Positions 36,733-45,384 of a DNA stretch of 64,000 nt are shown one piece after another. Within the stretch, counting starts at the first letter, position 1. Each line of letters starts with the position of its first letter. The stretch is taken from NCBI RefSeq assembly GCF_033095865.1, contig NZ_AP019365.1, positions 2,267,501 through 2,331,500 on the forward strand. Direction: 5' to 3'. The notes under the pieces are model-generated. The model ran no database searches and was not told where the DNA came from. It saw only the letters and a list, made by a program, of their open reading frames with translations. The stretch is from Pseudomonas sp. KU43P (GTDB lineage: Bacteria > Pseudomonadota > Gammaproteobacteria > Pseudomonadales > Pseudomonadaceae). The translations under genes were made by a program, and so were the position numbers.

Positions 36733-37302
36733 TTAGCGCCCGCGCCGCCGCGAGACGCGGGCCTCGATGTTCTTGCGGCCGATCAGCAGCGCCGGCTTCT
36801 CCACCACCGGTTCGTCCGCCAGCCATTTGTACATCACCAGGCAGTCCACCAGGCCCAGGCGGGCATGGCGGAATGCCTTGGGCAGGCGGCCGACCGTCTC
36901 GAAGCCGAGCTTGTGCCACAGCGCCACGGCCACTTCGTTGCTGGCCACCACCGAGTTGAACTGCAGCGCCAGGAATCCTTCCTGGCGCGCCAGTTTCTGC
37001 GAGTGCTCGCACATCAAGCGCGCCACGCCACGGCCACGGGCGGCCTCGGTGACCATGTAACCGCAGTTGCCGACATGGGCGCCGGGCCCGGCGGCATTGG
37101 CCTTGAGGTAGTAGGATCCCAGCAGCTCACCGTCGTGTTCGGCCACCAGCGTGCGCAAGGGCAGTTCCAGCCATAGCTGGCGTGCCTGCTCGAAGTTCAG
37201 AGCCGGGTCGTAGGCGTAGGTTTCACGGGCCTGGACGATGGCCTGGAAGGTCGGCCAGAAACGCTCGAAGTCGTCGGGCGTCATGGGGCGGATGTGGATC
37301 AT
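36733..37302 (-). CDS. GNAT-family N-acetyltransferase
   Basis: A 189-residue acetyltransferase with the acetyl-CoA loop A-R-G-R-G-V-A-R (around residue 89), and a C-terminal G-F-E-T-V-G-R-L-P strand typical of the PhnO/RimI-like GNAT fold. The substrate cannot be told from sequence. ATG 37302 begins M-I-H-I-R-P-M-T-P-D-D; the upstream extension is not conserved-looking. Convergent with the last iac-like gene, three bases apart. Confidence 0.8.
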   Translation of the reverse strand: MIHIRPMTPDDFERFWPTFQAIVQARETYAYDPALNFEQARQLWLELPLRTLVAEHDGELLGSYYLKANAAGPGAHVGNCGYMVTEAARGRGVARLMCEHSQKLARQEGFLALQFNSVVASNEVAVALWHKLGFETVGRLPKAFRHARLGLVDCLVMYKWLADEPVVEKPALLIGRKNIEARVSRRRGR

Positions 37303-37380
37303 GGCGGTACCTGTGGGGGCTAGGGCGCCAAGTCTGAGAGGCGCGGCGCCGTCGCGCAAGGGCGGCGACGCCGCAGGGGC

Positions 37381-37725
37381 TCAACTCCCGGCTTTGCCCA
37401 CTGCATCCAGGGCACGGGCGGAGTAGACCAGCGCGGCGCCGGCATTCATCGCCACGGCCACGCCCAGGGCTTCGGCGATCTCTTCACGGGTGGCGCCTTG
37501 CTTGACTGCCTGTTGCGAATGCACGGCGATGCAGCCGTCGCAGCGGGTGGTCACGGCCACCGCCAGGGAGATCAGTTCGCGGGTCTTGGCATCCAGGTGG
37601 TTGGTCTTGGCACCGGCACCGCTGGCGGTCATGTAGCCGGCCACGGTGTCGGGAGACAACTGCTTGAGATCGCCGATGCCGGCCATCAACTGCTTACGGT
37701 AGGCGTCCCAGTCCATCATGCTCAT
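37381..37725 (-). CDS. AhpD/carboxymuconolactone-decarboxylase family protein
   Basis: A 114-residue alpha-helical protein with the C-D-G-C-I-A-V-H motif (C-x-x-C-x3-H), as in AhpD-like thiol peroxidases rather than the true carboxymuconolactone decarboxylase. It probably acts in peroxide reduction or as an uncharacterised stress protein. ATG 37725 follows AAGGTGA; a GTG three codons earlier overlaps that site. Same strand as the GNAT gene with a 78-base gap. Confidence 0.82.
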   Translation of the reverse strand: MSMMDWDAYRKQLMAGIGDLKQLSPDTVAGYMTASGAGAKTNHLDAKTRELISLAVAVTTRCDGCIAVHSQQAVKQGATREEIAEALGVAVAMNAGAALVYSARALDAVGKAGS

Positions 37726-37790
37726 CGTCTTCACCTTGGGGAGGTTGCGAGTGGAGCTATGAGGCTAGTCGAAGATGGGGGTGTCTGTGC

Positions 37791-37867
37791 GGGCCCTATC
37801 GCCGGCAAGCCGGCTCCCACAGCTACGGTGCGACACCTGTGGGAGCCGGCTTGCCGGCGATAGGGCC
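37791..37867. repeat. REP palindrome pair
   Basis: Inverted REP pair with outer arms gggccctatcgccggc / gccggcgatagggcc and a short 21-base spacer, between lpxO and the AhpD-like gene. Confidence 0.9.
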
Positions 37868-38767
37868 TCAGATATAGACGAACACCAGCACCAGCGCCGC
37901 CACCACCAGCCATTTCTCCAGGTAGTAGCGCATGCGGTTGCGCTTCTTCAGCGCTTTGCCGCGCTCGCGGATCTTGTAGATGCGGGTGAACAGGCGGTTG
38001 ATGCCGCCGGTCTTGTCGTTGGCATCGTTCGGGGCCGCCGCAGCCGCCATCACGTTGCGGCTGAACCAGCGGTTGAACGCCGTGGCCCAGCGGTACTTGA
38101 GCGGGCGCTCGACGTCGCAGAACAGGATGATGCGGTTGTGTTCGGTGGTGTTGGCGGCGTAGTGGATGTAGGTCTCGTCGAACACCACGCCTTCGCCGTC
38201 ACGCCAGGAATACTTCTCGCCGTCCACATCGATGTAGCAACCGTCGTCGTTCGGGGTGTCCAGGCCCAGGTGATAACGGTAGGAACCGGCATAGGGGTCG
38301 CGGTGACGCACCAACTTGGCGCCGGGCGGCAGGGTGGCGAACATGGCGGCCTTGACCGTGCCAATGCCTTGCAGCAGCTCGGTGGTGCGCGGGCACAGGC
38401 TCATTGCCGAGGGGTGGCTTTCGCCGTACCACTTCAGGTAGAAGCGCTTCCAGCCGGTCTTGAAGAACGAGTTGAAGCCGACATCGTCATAATTGTCGGA
38501 CTTCTTGATTTCGCCCACATGCAGCAAACGCTGGGCTTCTTCGCGGATCTCCTGCCAGTGGTCCTTGAGCGGCTGCAGCTCGGGGAAGGCCTCCACCGGC
38601 AGGTAGGGCTTGGCCGGGTGCTTGGAGAACAGGTAAAGGAAACTGTTGACCGGGGCCAGGAAGCTGGAGTGGTCACCGAGCTGGCGAGTCAGCTTGTGAC
38701 GTACCCGACCGCGCAGGTGAACATAGGCGATCGAGAGGACGAAGATCAGTACGAGTGCAATTTTCAT
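37868..38767 (-). CDS. lpxO: Lipid A 2-hydroxylase, Fe(II)/2-oxoglutarate dioxygenase
   Basis: A 299-residue aspartyl/asparaginyl beta-hydroxylase-family enzyme that hydroxylates a secondary lauroyl chain of lipid A. Iron ligands H155-x-D157 and His202 lie at the positions known from Salmonella LpxO, and Arg212 should bind 2-oxoglutarate. There are hydrophobic anchors at both ends (residues 1-17 and about 280-297), placing it at the inner membrane. ATG 38767 removes a 20-residue extension. Some Pseudomonas genomes have two lpxO copies, so which one this is remains open. Confidence 0.88.
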   Translation of the reverse strand: MKIALVLIFVLSIAYVHLRGRVRHKLTRQLGDHSSFLAPVNSFLYLFSKHPAKPYLPVEAFPELQPLKDHWQEIREEAQRLLHVGEIKKSDNYDDVGFNSFFKTGWKRFYLKWYGESHPSAMSLCPRTTELLQGIGTVKAAMFATLPPGAKLVRHRDPYAGSYRYHLGLDTPNDDGCYIDVDGEKYSWRDGEGVVFDETYIHYAANTTEHNRIILFCDVERPLKYRWATAFNRWFSRNVMAAAAAPNDANDKTGGINRLFTRIYKIRERGKALKKRNRMRYYLEKWLVVAALVLVFVYI

Positions 38768-38925
38768 GGACGATTCTTTGTCGAAAAATGGCCATGCGCC
38801 ATGGCATAAGCCCGCCAGCATAAACAATCATGGGGCGAGTTTGTACCTATTGTTGGTGGATTTGCCGGGCGACTTAGGTGTAATGCCCTGCAGACTGCAC
38901 AAACGTTTTAGTTCAAGGAGCAACC

Positions 38926-39471
38926 ATGGTTCAGGATATCCGCCCCAGTGGCGCCCCCTTCAAACGCCTGTTCTTCGCCTTGCCGGTGGCCGATGCCCAG
39001 CGCCGGGCGCTGGCCCAGTGGCGGCGCGGCCTGAACCTGCGCAGCGGCAAGCCGGTGCCGAGCGAGAACTTCCACCTGACCTTGCTCTTTCTGGGAGATG
39101 TGGACGCGGCGCAGGTGCCGGCCATCTGCGCCGCGGTGGACAACCTCGCCCGCCCGGGCGCACCGCTGCGCCTGCTGCTCGATCGCTTGACGGTGTGGCC
39201 ACGGGCCAATGCGCTGGTGCTGGAGCCGCAGGAAACCCCGCCGGCATTGCGCCAACTGGTCTATGGGTTGCAGCAGGCGCTGCTGCCCATGGGCTTTGCC
39301 GAACAGGCCCGCGAGTACCGCCCGCACCTGACGCTGTCACGGGAGTTTCGCGGCCAGGCGCCCGAAGCCACGGTGGCGCCTGACTTCTTCGTGACTGCGC
39401 GGGCGTTCACGCTCTTCGAGTCGCGCAAAGGCCAGTACTGGCCACTGGCGCAGTGGCCATTGACGGCATGA
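38926..39471 (+). CDS. thpR: RNA 2',3'-cyclic phosphodiesterase (2'-5' RNA ligase family)
   Basis: A 181-residue 2H phosphoesterase. The two catalytic H-x-T-x motifs are His50-Leu-Thr52 and His134-Leu-Thr136, with R-L-F-F-A-L-P at the N-terminus. The enzyme opens 2',3'-cyclic phosphates on RNA ends and can ligate 2'-5' bonds in vitro. Good ribosome-binding site AAGGAG. Convergent with the TonB receptor gene, seven bases apart. Confidence 0.92.
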   Translation: MVQDIRPSGAPFKRLFFALPVADAQRRALAQWRRGLNLRSGKPVPSENFHLTLLFLGDVDAAQVPAICAAVDNLARPGAPLRLLLDRLTVWPRANALVLEPQETPPALRQLVYGLQQALLPMGFAEQAREYRPHLTLSREFRGQAPEATVAPDFFVTARAFTLFESRKGQYWPLAQWPLTA

Positions 39472-39478
39472 GGCCGGG

Positions 39479-41914
39479 TCAGAACTCGGGCGTGTACTTG
39501 ACGGTGAACATGAAGTTGCGCGGCTCGCCGTAGTTGTTGCTGCCGTTGAGCTGGTTGAAACCGGCCACCCAGTATTTCTTGTCGAACAGGTTGTTGCCGT
39601 TGACCGCCAGGCTCACCTCCGGCGTCAGCTGGTAGGCCAGGCGCGCGCTCCACACGGTGTAGCCGGGCACGGTGTAGGTGCGTTCGTAGCCCAGGGTATG
39701 GCTCTGGGTGGTGAAGCCCAGGCCCGTGCTCCAGCGTTGGCCTTCCAGCGGCAAGGTGTAGTCGGCCCAGGCACGCAGCATGTGCTTGGGTGTCCACTGG
39801 CTGAACACGCGGCCTTCTTCATCAGGGTCGTCGAGGAATTTGGTGGTGTTGTAGGTGTAGCCGGCAAACAGCTGCAGGCCGCTCAGCACTTCGCCGCTGA
39901 TTTCTGCCTCGACGCCCTGGCTGCGCACCTTGCCCGCTGCGGTGGAGCAGTACCAGTCGTCACAGGCGAAGCCCGAGGCCACATCGGTGACGGCGCGGTT
40001 TTCCTGGTCGTAGCGGAACAGCGCCAGCGAGGCATTGACCCGGCCATCGAACAGTTCGCCCTTCAGGCCCGTCTCGTAGTTGCTGCCGATCACCGGCTTG
40101 AGCGGCGCGTTGTTGACGGCGCGTTCGGTCTGCGGCACGAACACGTCGGTGTAGCTGGCGTACCAGGCCCATTCGCGGGTCAGGTCGTAGACGAAACCGG
40201 CGTAGGGCGTGACTTCGCCGGTTTCGGTCATGCGGCTGGTGGGGTGGCGGTTGCCGGGGTCTGTGCGGCTGTTGAAGTCGATCGAATCCCAGCTGTAGTC
40301 GAACCAGCTGACCCGCGAGCCGACGATCAGGGTCAGGTCGTCGATGGGCTTGACCCGCCAGACGCCATACAGGCCTTTCTGGCGAATGTCGTAGCTGGCC
40401 CGGTTGGAGCGGGCCAGCTCGCCGTCGAACACGCTGTCGCGGCTGGGCTCGGGGCGGTTGTGGTCGATGTCGAAGATGTTGTCGTCGGATGCGTCGAAGT
40501 TGCGCCAGTAGGCGTCGTCCGAGGTCAGCTTGGAATAGTTGCCGCCGACGGTGATTTCGTGGGCCACGGGGCCGGTGTCGAAATGGCCGACGACATTCAT
40601 GTCCAGGCCCAGCTTGGTGTTGTGAAAATCGGTGATCCAGTCGGCGTAGGTGATCCCGCTGCCGTCCGCCTCCACGGCCTGGCCGGTGGACTGTACGCGC
40701 TGGTGCGTGGAGGTGTTGGTTTCGTCCATGCGCACGGCGGCGGCCCGGAATGCCCAGTCGTCGTTGAAACGGTGGTCGAGGTCCAGGTAGTAGGTGGTCA
40801 CGTCGGTTTCGGCGCGGCTCCAGCGGGCGCCGGTGAAGGTCGAGCGGGGCAGGTCGATGGGCTTGCCATCGGCGTAGCGGGGCAGGCCACGCAGCATCGG
40901 CCGCGACTGCTGGCGGTTGTAGCTGATACCAGCGCCGACCGTGGTGGCATCGTTCAGGTCGATGTCCAGCGCGCCGTACAGGGAGTGGGACTTGCTCCAC
41001 TGGTAATCGATGAAGCTGTCGCTCTGGTCCTCGTCGGCGACCACCCGGCCGCGCACGCGACCGTCGGCGGTCAGCGGGCCGCCGGCGTCCAGTTGCAGGC
41101 CATAGTGGTCCCAGCTGCCGGCCTTGCCGGTGACGGTAACGGTCGGCGTGGCCTGGCCGCGCTTGCGCACCAGGTTGATCGCACCACCCGGGCTGCCGGT
41201 GCCTTGCAGCAGGCCGGAAGCGCCGCGCAGCACTTCGACGCGGTCGAAGAACACCAGGTCCTGGGTCGCCCAGTTGCCCAGCGAATAGTTGTTGCGCGGG
41301 ATCGGCACGCCGTCGTACTGCCAGTCATCGATCTGGAAGCCACGCGAGGTCACCACCACGCCGGGGCCGATGCCTTGGGCACCGACGATCCCGGTGGTGT
41401 GGTTGAGGGCGTCCTGCAGGTCGGTGATGCCTTGGTCATCCAGCTGCTTGCGGGTAATCACCGTGATCGACTGGGGGATTTCCTTGAGGCTGTGGGTGCC
41501 CTTGCCCAAAGTGACCGCACGGGCGGCATAGGAGCCGCTGCCTTCGCTGGTGGCGTCCAGGTAGTCGTCGGTGATGCTGGTGCTCCCCAGCTCCAGTGCA
41601 TCACCGCCCTGGCTGGCCGGGGCTACGCTGAAATGCCCGCTGCTGGTCACCCGCAACTGCAGGCCGCTGCCGGCCAGGGCTGCTTGCAGGGCTTGCTCGG
41701 CGCTCATCTGGCCGACTACGGCCGGGGCCTGCTTGCCCCGCACCAGCGCCGGCTCCAGGGCGATGATGGTGCCGCTCTGGCTGGCGATGCGGTTGAGGGT
41801 GGTGGCCAGGCTCGCTGGCGGCAGGTTGAACGACAGGGTCTGCGCCTGGGCGAGGGCATTGAAACTGGTCAGGACGGCGACCAGGGGCAGGGCGCGAGGC
41901 CAGAGGTTGTGCAC
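39479..41914 (-). CDS. FecA-like TonB-dependent siderophore receptor with signalling domain
   Basis: An 811-residue outer-membrane receptor: signal peptide (about 1-24), STN signalling domain (about 25-105), plug (about 125-260, S-L-K-E-I-P-Q-S-I-T-V-I-T) and a 22-strand-type barrel ending in F. The STN domain lets ligand binding signal to the FecR/FecI pair upstream. GTG 41914 follows GGGAGAATTCC. Ferrichrome- or FhuE-type hydroxamate ligands are plausible; the ligand itself is not readable from sequence. Confidence 0.9.
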   Translation of the reverse strand: MHNLWPRALPLVAVLTSFNALAQAQTLSFNLPPASLATTLNRIASQSGTIIALEPALVRGKQAPAVVGQMSAEQALQAALAGSGLQLRVTSSGHFSVAPASQGGDALELGSTSITDDYLDATSEGSGSYAARAVTLGKGTHSLKEIPQSITVITRKQLDDQGITDLQDALNHTTGIVGAQGIGPGVVVTSRGFQIDDWQYDGVPIPRNNYSLGNWATQDLVFFDRVEVLRGASGLLQGTGSPGGAINLVRKRGQATPTVTVTGKAGSWDHYGLQLDAGGPLTADGRVRGRVVADEDQSDSFIDYQWSKSHSLYGALDIDLNDATTVGAGISYNRQQSRPMLRGLPRYADGKPIDLPRSTFTGARWSRAETDVTTYYLDLDHRFNDDWAFRAAAVRMDETNTSTHQRVQSTGQAVEADGSGITYADWITDFHNTKLGLDMNVVGHFDTGPVAHEITVGGNYSKLTSDDAYWRNFDASDDNIFDIDHNRPEPSRDSVFDGELARSNRASYDIRQKGLYGVWRVKPIDDLTLIVGSRVSWFDYSWDSIDFNSRTDPGNRHPTSRMTETGEVTPYAGFVYDLTREWAWYASYTDVFVPQTERAVNNAPLKPVIGSNYETGLKGELFDGRVNASLALFRYDQENRAVTDVASGFACDDWYCSTAAGKVRSQGVEAEISGEVLSGLQLFAGYTYNTTKFLDDPDEEGRVFSQWTPKHMLRAWADYTLPLEGQRWSTGLGFTTQSHTLGYERTYTVPGYTVWSARLAYQLTPEVSLAVNGNNLFDKKYWVAGFNQLNGSNNYGEPRNFMFTVKYTPEF

Positions 41915-41993
41915 GGAATTCTCCCGATTGTGTTGGCTTGTCAGGAGATAGGTGCAACGAGAAATGAAAACCGGACACGCTTGCGAATGATTT

Positions 41994-42983
41994 TCATGAA
42001 TTTTTTTGGCGTACCTGCGCAGGGCCGATCAAGGTCAGCCACGGGCCGTAGTGTTCGATGCTGATCGGCAGGCTTTCGGCCAGGGCTTGCAGAGCCTGCT
42101 GCGGCTGATCGAGCGGGAACACACCTTGTACCCGCAGGTTGCGCACCTCGGGATCCACCCGCACATAGCCGCGCTGGTAGGGGCGCAAGGCGTCGATCAC
42201 CTCCTGCAGCGGTTCGTCGAGCACTTCCAGGCGCCCATCCAGCCAGGCGGCGCGCTGCTGTTGCTCGTCGGCCAGCGGTTCGATGGCATTGCTGTGCAGC
42301 ATCGCCGCCTGGCCCTGCTGCAGGTCAAGCCAGCGGCCGTCGGGCAGGCTGGCGCGCACGCTGTGCTCCAGCACCACGACCCGCGTGGCCGCAGCCTCCT
42401 GGCTGACCAGAAAACGGGTGCCCAGGGCCTGGACCTGCCCCTGGGCGGTGCGCACGCGCAAGGGGCGGTGGGGGTCGGCTGCAACCTGGATCAGCAATTG
42501 GCCACGGCGCAGTACCAGCAGGCGTTGCCCGGCATCGAAGTACAGGTCGACGGCACTGGCACTGTTCAGGCTCAGGCGGCTGCCGTCGGCGAGGGTGAAA
42601 CTGCGGCGTTCGCCACTGCCGGTGTGGAAGTCGGCCAGCCAGTTCTGGGTCGCATCGCTGCGCCAGGCGCCCCACAGGGCACCCCCGAACAGGCCGACAC
42701 TGGCCAGCGCAGCGAGCACGTCACGCCGCGAATGGGTGGGCTGCAGCAATACCTGGCGCGCTTCGGCGGCCTGGCCGGGGGCGCGCTGTTCCAGCGCGCG
42801 CAAAGTGGCAATCGGCTTGCCGAGGCGGCGCTGCAGGCGTTCCCAGGCCTGCTGGTGGGCCGGGTCCTGCTGCAGCCAGTGCGTCAGGCGTTGCAGCAGG
42901 GCGTCGTCGGGCGTGCGGGCATTGAGCGTCACCATCCAGTCGATGGCCTGTTCGCTGATCGCGTCGAGCGGGTGGCTGCTCAT
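41994..42983 (-). CDS. FecR-family anti-sigma regulator
   Basis: A 329-residue cytoplasmic-membrane protein. N-terminal anti-sigma region (about 1-85) with A-I-D-W-M-V-x-L and W-x-x-x-D-P-A-H-Q-x-A-W-E-R, one membrane segment near 90-108, FecR domain (about 115-215, T-x-x-G-E-R-R-S-F-T-L-A-D-G-S) and a C-terminal STN-contact region. ATG 42983 overlaps the sigma-factor stop by four bases. The open frame runs on upstream only as an antisense shadow of the sigma gene. Confidence 0.9.
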   Translation of the reverse strand: MSSHPLDAISEQAIDWMVTLNARTPDDALLQRLTHWLQQDPAHQQAWERLQRRLGKPIATLRALEQRAPGQAAEARQVLLQPTHSRRDVLAALASVGLFGGALWGAWRSDATQNWLADFHTGSGERRSFTLADGSRLSLNSASAVDLYFDAGQRLLVLRRGQLLIQVAADPHRPLRVRTAQGQVQALGTRFLVSQEAAATRVVVLEHSVRASLPDGRWLDLQQGQAAMLHSNAIEPLADEQQQRAAWLDGRLEVLDEPLQEVIDALRPYQRGYVRVDPEVRNLRVQGVFPLDQPQQALQALAESLPISIEHYGPWLTLIGPAQVRQKNS

Positions 42984-43486
42984 GGCTGCACCTCGCACAG
43001 GTAGCACTGGCGCAAGGCCTGCTTCATGTAGCGGCTGACGGTGCGTTCGCTGATCTGCAGCCTGGCGGCGATATCGACATAGCTCATGCCATCGAGCTGG
43101 CTGTACAGGAAGGCCGCCTTGACGATGGCGGGCAGGCCGTCCAGCACTTGGTCGATGGTCACCAGCGCCTCGATCAGCAGCAGTTGCTCTTCGGCAGAGG
43201 GGGCCACCGGCTCTGGCAGCTGCGCCAGGCGCTCCAGGTAGGCCTGTTCCAGCTGGCGGCGGCGGTGGCGATCGAAGATCAACCGCCGCGCGATGGTCGA
43301 CAGGTAGGCCCGCGGTTGCTGGATACTGTCGGGGTCGACACGGGCGCCGAGCATCTGGCAGAAGGCTTCGGCGGCAGTGTCTTCGGCATCGGCGCGGTTG
43401 CGCAGGCGCTTGTGGATGTGTTGGAGCAGCCAGCGGTGGTGGTCGCTGAAGAAAAAGCCCAGCTTGCGGGTCGACGTGCTGTCCAA
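42980..43486 (-). CDS. FecI-type ECF sigma factor
   Basis: A 168-residue ECF sigma factor with region 2 (A-E-D-T-A-A-E-A-F-C-Q-M, R-A-Y-L-S-T-I-A-R-R-L-I-F-D) and region 4 (L-P-A-I-V-K-A-A-F-L-Y-S-Q-L-D-G-M-S-Y-V-D-I-A-x-R-L), as in FecI, PupI and FpvI. It should direct RNA polymerase to the receptor promoter. The only start in frame is TTG 43486, so the exact N-terminus is uncertain. A Fur-box-like site lies about 23 bases upstream. Confidence 0.88.
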   Translation of the reverse strand: MDSTSTRKLGFFFSDHHRWLLQHIHKRLRNRADAEDTAAEAFCQMLGARVDPDSIQQPRAYLSTIARRLIFDRHRRRQLEQAYLERLAQLPEPVAPSAEEQLLLIEALVTIDQVLDGLPAIVKAAFLYSQLDGMSYVDIAARLQISERTVSRYMKQALRQCYLCEVQP

Positions 43487-43508
43487 CGGCTGATATCCAG
43501 ATGTGAGT

Positions 43509-43527
43509 GTGAATCGTTCTCAATATT
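43509..43527. promoter_or_regulatory. Candidate Fur box upstream of the ECF sigma gene
   Basis: Minus-strand sequence ATATTGAGAACGATTCACA resembles Pseudomonas Fur sites of the form AATGAGAATGATTCTCATT. Placement immediately before an iron-signalling sigma gene supports iron repression. Confidence 0.6.
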
Positions 43528-44137
43528 AGCCGGGGCGCTGTACACCTCGCAATGGGGCGGCGTCGAACAGTTGCTCGCCCAGCTGCCGGGCGCTGGGTAG
43601 CAGCAGTGCGGCGGCCGGGCCTTCGCTGTCTTCCAGCAGGGTCGAACTGAGCACTTCGGCGCCGCAGTAGTCGAAGATGCCATGCTCGATCTGCACACGC
43701 ATCGCCTCGCCATAGCCATGGCGCTGGAAAGTGCCGGCATCGGCGCCCGCGACGCCCACCAGATGCACCTTCATGCCGCGCAGTTTCTTGACGATCGTGC
43801 CGCGTTCGTAGGCGAACGCCCAGCCATGGCTGAACACCCGCTCGACCCAGCCTTTGAGCAGGGCCGGCAGCGACCACCAGTAGATGGGGTAGACCAGCAC
43901 CAGTGCGTCGGCGCTTTCGATGCGCGCCTGTTCACGCAGCACGTCGGCCGCAGGAGCGGCCAGGCCGCGGTGCACGGCATGGTCGGCGAAGCTGAAGCGC
44001 GGGTCGAAGCCTTCACTGGCCAGGTCGGCGATTTCACCGGTGTGGCCGGCGCTGGCCAGGCCTTCGGCCATTTGCCCGGCGAGGGCGTGGGTGAGGGATT
44101 TCGGGTCGTGGTGGCCGACTACGATCAAAGCGTGCAT
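43526..44137 (-). CDS. Flavodoxin-like NAD(P)H:quinone oxidoreductase
   Basis: A 203-residue flavodoxin-fold enzyme of the NQO/modulator-of-drug-activity group: M-H-A-L-I-V-V-G-H-H-D-P-K-S-L-T at the N-terminus, and Y-P-I-Y-W-W-S-L-P-A-L-L-K-G-W-V-E-R-V-F (around residue 85), the diagnostic FMN-site block. It would reduce quinones or nitro compounds with NAD(P)H. Upstream there are two direct GGTAAGTTAC repeats of the kind bound by HxlR regulators. Confidence 0.88.
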   Translation of the reverse strand: MHALIVVGHHDPKSLTHALAGQMAEGLASAGHTGEIADLASEGFDPRFSFADHAVHRGLAAPAADVLREQARIESADALVLVYPIYWWSLPALLKGWVERVFSHGWAFAYERGTIVKKLRGMKVHLVGVAGADAGTFQRHGYGEAMRVQIEHGIFDYCGAEVLSSTLLEDSEGPAAALLLPSARQLGEQLFDAAPLRGVQRPG

Positions 44138-44159
44138 GGCGTTCTCCAGGGCCGGGATG

Positions 44160-44183
44160 GGTAAGTTACGATTGGTAAGTTAC
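44160..44183. promoter_or_regulatory. Direct repeats GGTAAGTTAC upstream of the quinone reductase
   Basis: Two exact copies with a 14-base period (44160-44169 and 44174-44183) and a partial third (ggtaggtt, from 44188). Such repeats are typical operators for HxlR-type repressors of small oxidoreductases. No HxlR gene lies in this window. Confidence 0.5.
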
Positions 44184-44249
44184 TTTTGGTAGGTTTTCAG
44201 TGTCAAGCGATGCTCTGGGTCAGCCGCGCAAGCCCTGAATGCCAAGAAC

Positions 44250-44277
44250 GGGTGGGCGCCGGCTTGCCGGCGAGGGG
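44250..44277. repeat. Single REP unit
   Basis: A solitary half-element (gcgccggcttgccggcgagg) between the quinone reductase and the AraC gene, lacking the usual inverted partner. Confidence 0.6.
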
Positions 44278-44298
44278 CGGCAAAGCAGCCCCCTGAAA

Positions 44299-45240
44299 TC
44301 AGACAGGCAAGCTCTCGTACGCCAGTTCATCCCCGGGGCTACGGGCAAACTGGCGTTTGTACTCACGGCTGAACTGCGAAGTGCTCTGGTACCCCACCCG
44401 ATGCGCCGCCTGCGCCACGCCCAGCCCTTCGCCAATCAGCATCTGCTGCGCCTTGAGCAAGCGCAGGCGCTTGAGGTACTGCATTGGCGCCATGTCGGTA
44501 CAGCGTTTGAAATGTTCATGGAAGGTCGACACGCTCATGTTGGCGCACGCGGCGAGCGTTTCCACATTCAGCGGCTCGCTGTAGTGCTCGCGCAGGTGGG
44601 CGAGGGCGGCGGCGATGCGGGCGAAATGCCCCTGCTGCTCGACCAACGCCCGCAGCACCCCGGCCTGCGGCCCGCGCAGCGCGGTGTACAACACCTCGCG
44701 CACCCGCGCCGGGCCCAGCACCTTGGCATCCAGCGGGTCCTGCAGGCAGCGCAGCAGACGCTCGACACTTTCGCGCATCGGCGCATCCAGCGCTGCCGAG
44801 GTCATCGACTGTGGCGTCTGCGCCTGCACCGCCGGGTCGGGGGCCAGATCCATGCGCTGCACCAGCTCGCTCAGCACGCCCCGGTCGATATCCACCGCCA
44901 CGCCCAGCAATGGCGCCTCGGCCGTGGCGAAGGTTTCGCACATGAACGGCACCGACAGTGCCTGCACCAGGTAGTGACCGGCGCCATATTCCAGGGTACG
45001 CGGCCCCAGGCGCGCCAGTTTGCTGCCCTGGGCCAGGATCATCAGGCTGGGTTCGTAGAGCTGCGGGCTGCTGGCCACGTAGTGGTCCCAGCTCAGCACC
45101 TGCACCTGGGGCAAGTGCGTGGGCACGAAGCCTGGGCGCGTGGCCAGGCTGCGGATCAGGGTGCACAACGGGGCGTTGGCGTCGACGTGGCGGGTCAGTT
45201 GCATGGGTAACCAGGGCAGAGAATCAGACAGTCGCATCAT
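44299..45240 (-). CDS. AraC-family regulator (YqhC-like)
   Basis: A 313-residue regulator: AraC_N-type domain in the first 200 residues (S-P-Q-L-Y-E-P-S-L-M-I-L-A-Q-G-x-K) and a C-terminal double helix-turn-helix (C-A-N-M-S-V-S-T-F-H-E-H-F-K; V-G-Y-Q-S-T-S-Q-F-S-R-E-Y-K-R). It is divergent from a zinc alcohol dehydrogenase, as YqhC is from yqhD in E. coli, so aldehyde-responsive control of that gene is likely. Start uncertain: ATG 45240, 45237 or 45204. Confidence 0.83.
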   Translation of the reverse strand: MMRLSDSLPWLPMQLTRHVDANAPLCTLIRSLATRPGFVPTHLPQVQVLSWDHYVASSPQLYEPSLMILAQGSKLARLGPRTLEYGAGHYLVQALSVPFMCETFATAEAPLLGVAVDIDRGVLSELVQRMDLAPDPAVQAQTPQSMTSAALDAPMRESVERLLRCLQDPLDAKVLGPARVREVLYTALRGPQAGVLRALVEQQGHFARIAAALAHLREHYSEPLNVETLAACANMSVSTFHEHFKRCTDMAPMQYLKRLRLLKAQQMLIGEGLGVAQAAHRVGYQSTSQFSREYKRQFARSPGDELAYESLPV

Positions 45241-45384
45241 CGCAGATTGAAGGCCAGGCGCCACAAGCCAGGGCCAAGGTTCGGAGAATCAGGCATGCAT
45301 GCCGGAGAATCTGCCGTGGGCAGGGCGATTATCGGCGCGCAGAATGCGCCGCCTGAATCGTTTCACTTCTTCAAGAGGTTCTGC

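Noticed and set aside
37381..37725. Carboxymuconolactone decarboxylase (PcaC) as part of the protocatechuate pathway
   Set aside because: The C-x-x-C-x3-H motif is that of AhpD-like thiol proteins, and no other pca gene is nearby.
37868..38827. A start 20 codons upstream for LpxO
   Set aside because: The upstream residues do not resemble the family start; with ATG 38767 the iron ligands fall at His155, Asp157 and His202 as in known LpxO.
41994..43877. A 627-codon frame extending FecR upstream
   Set aside because: The extra part lies antisense or out of frame to the sigma factor gene; ATG 42983 overlaps the sigma stop in the usual ATGA manner.
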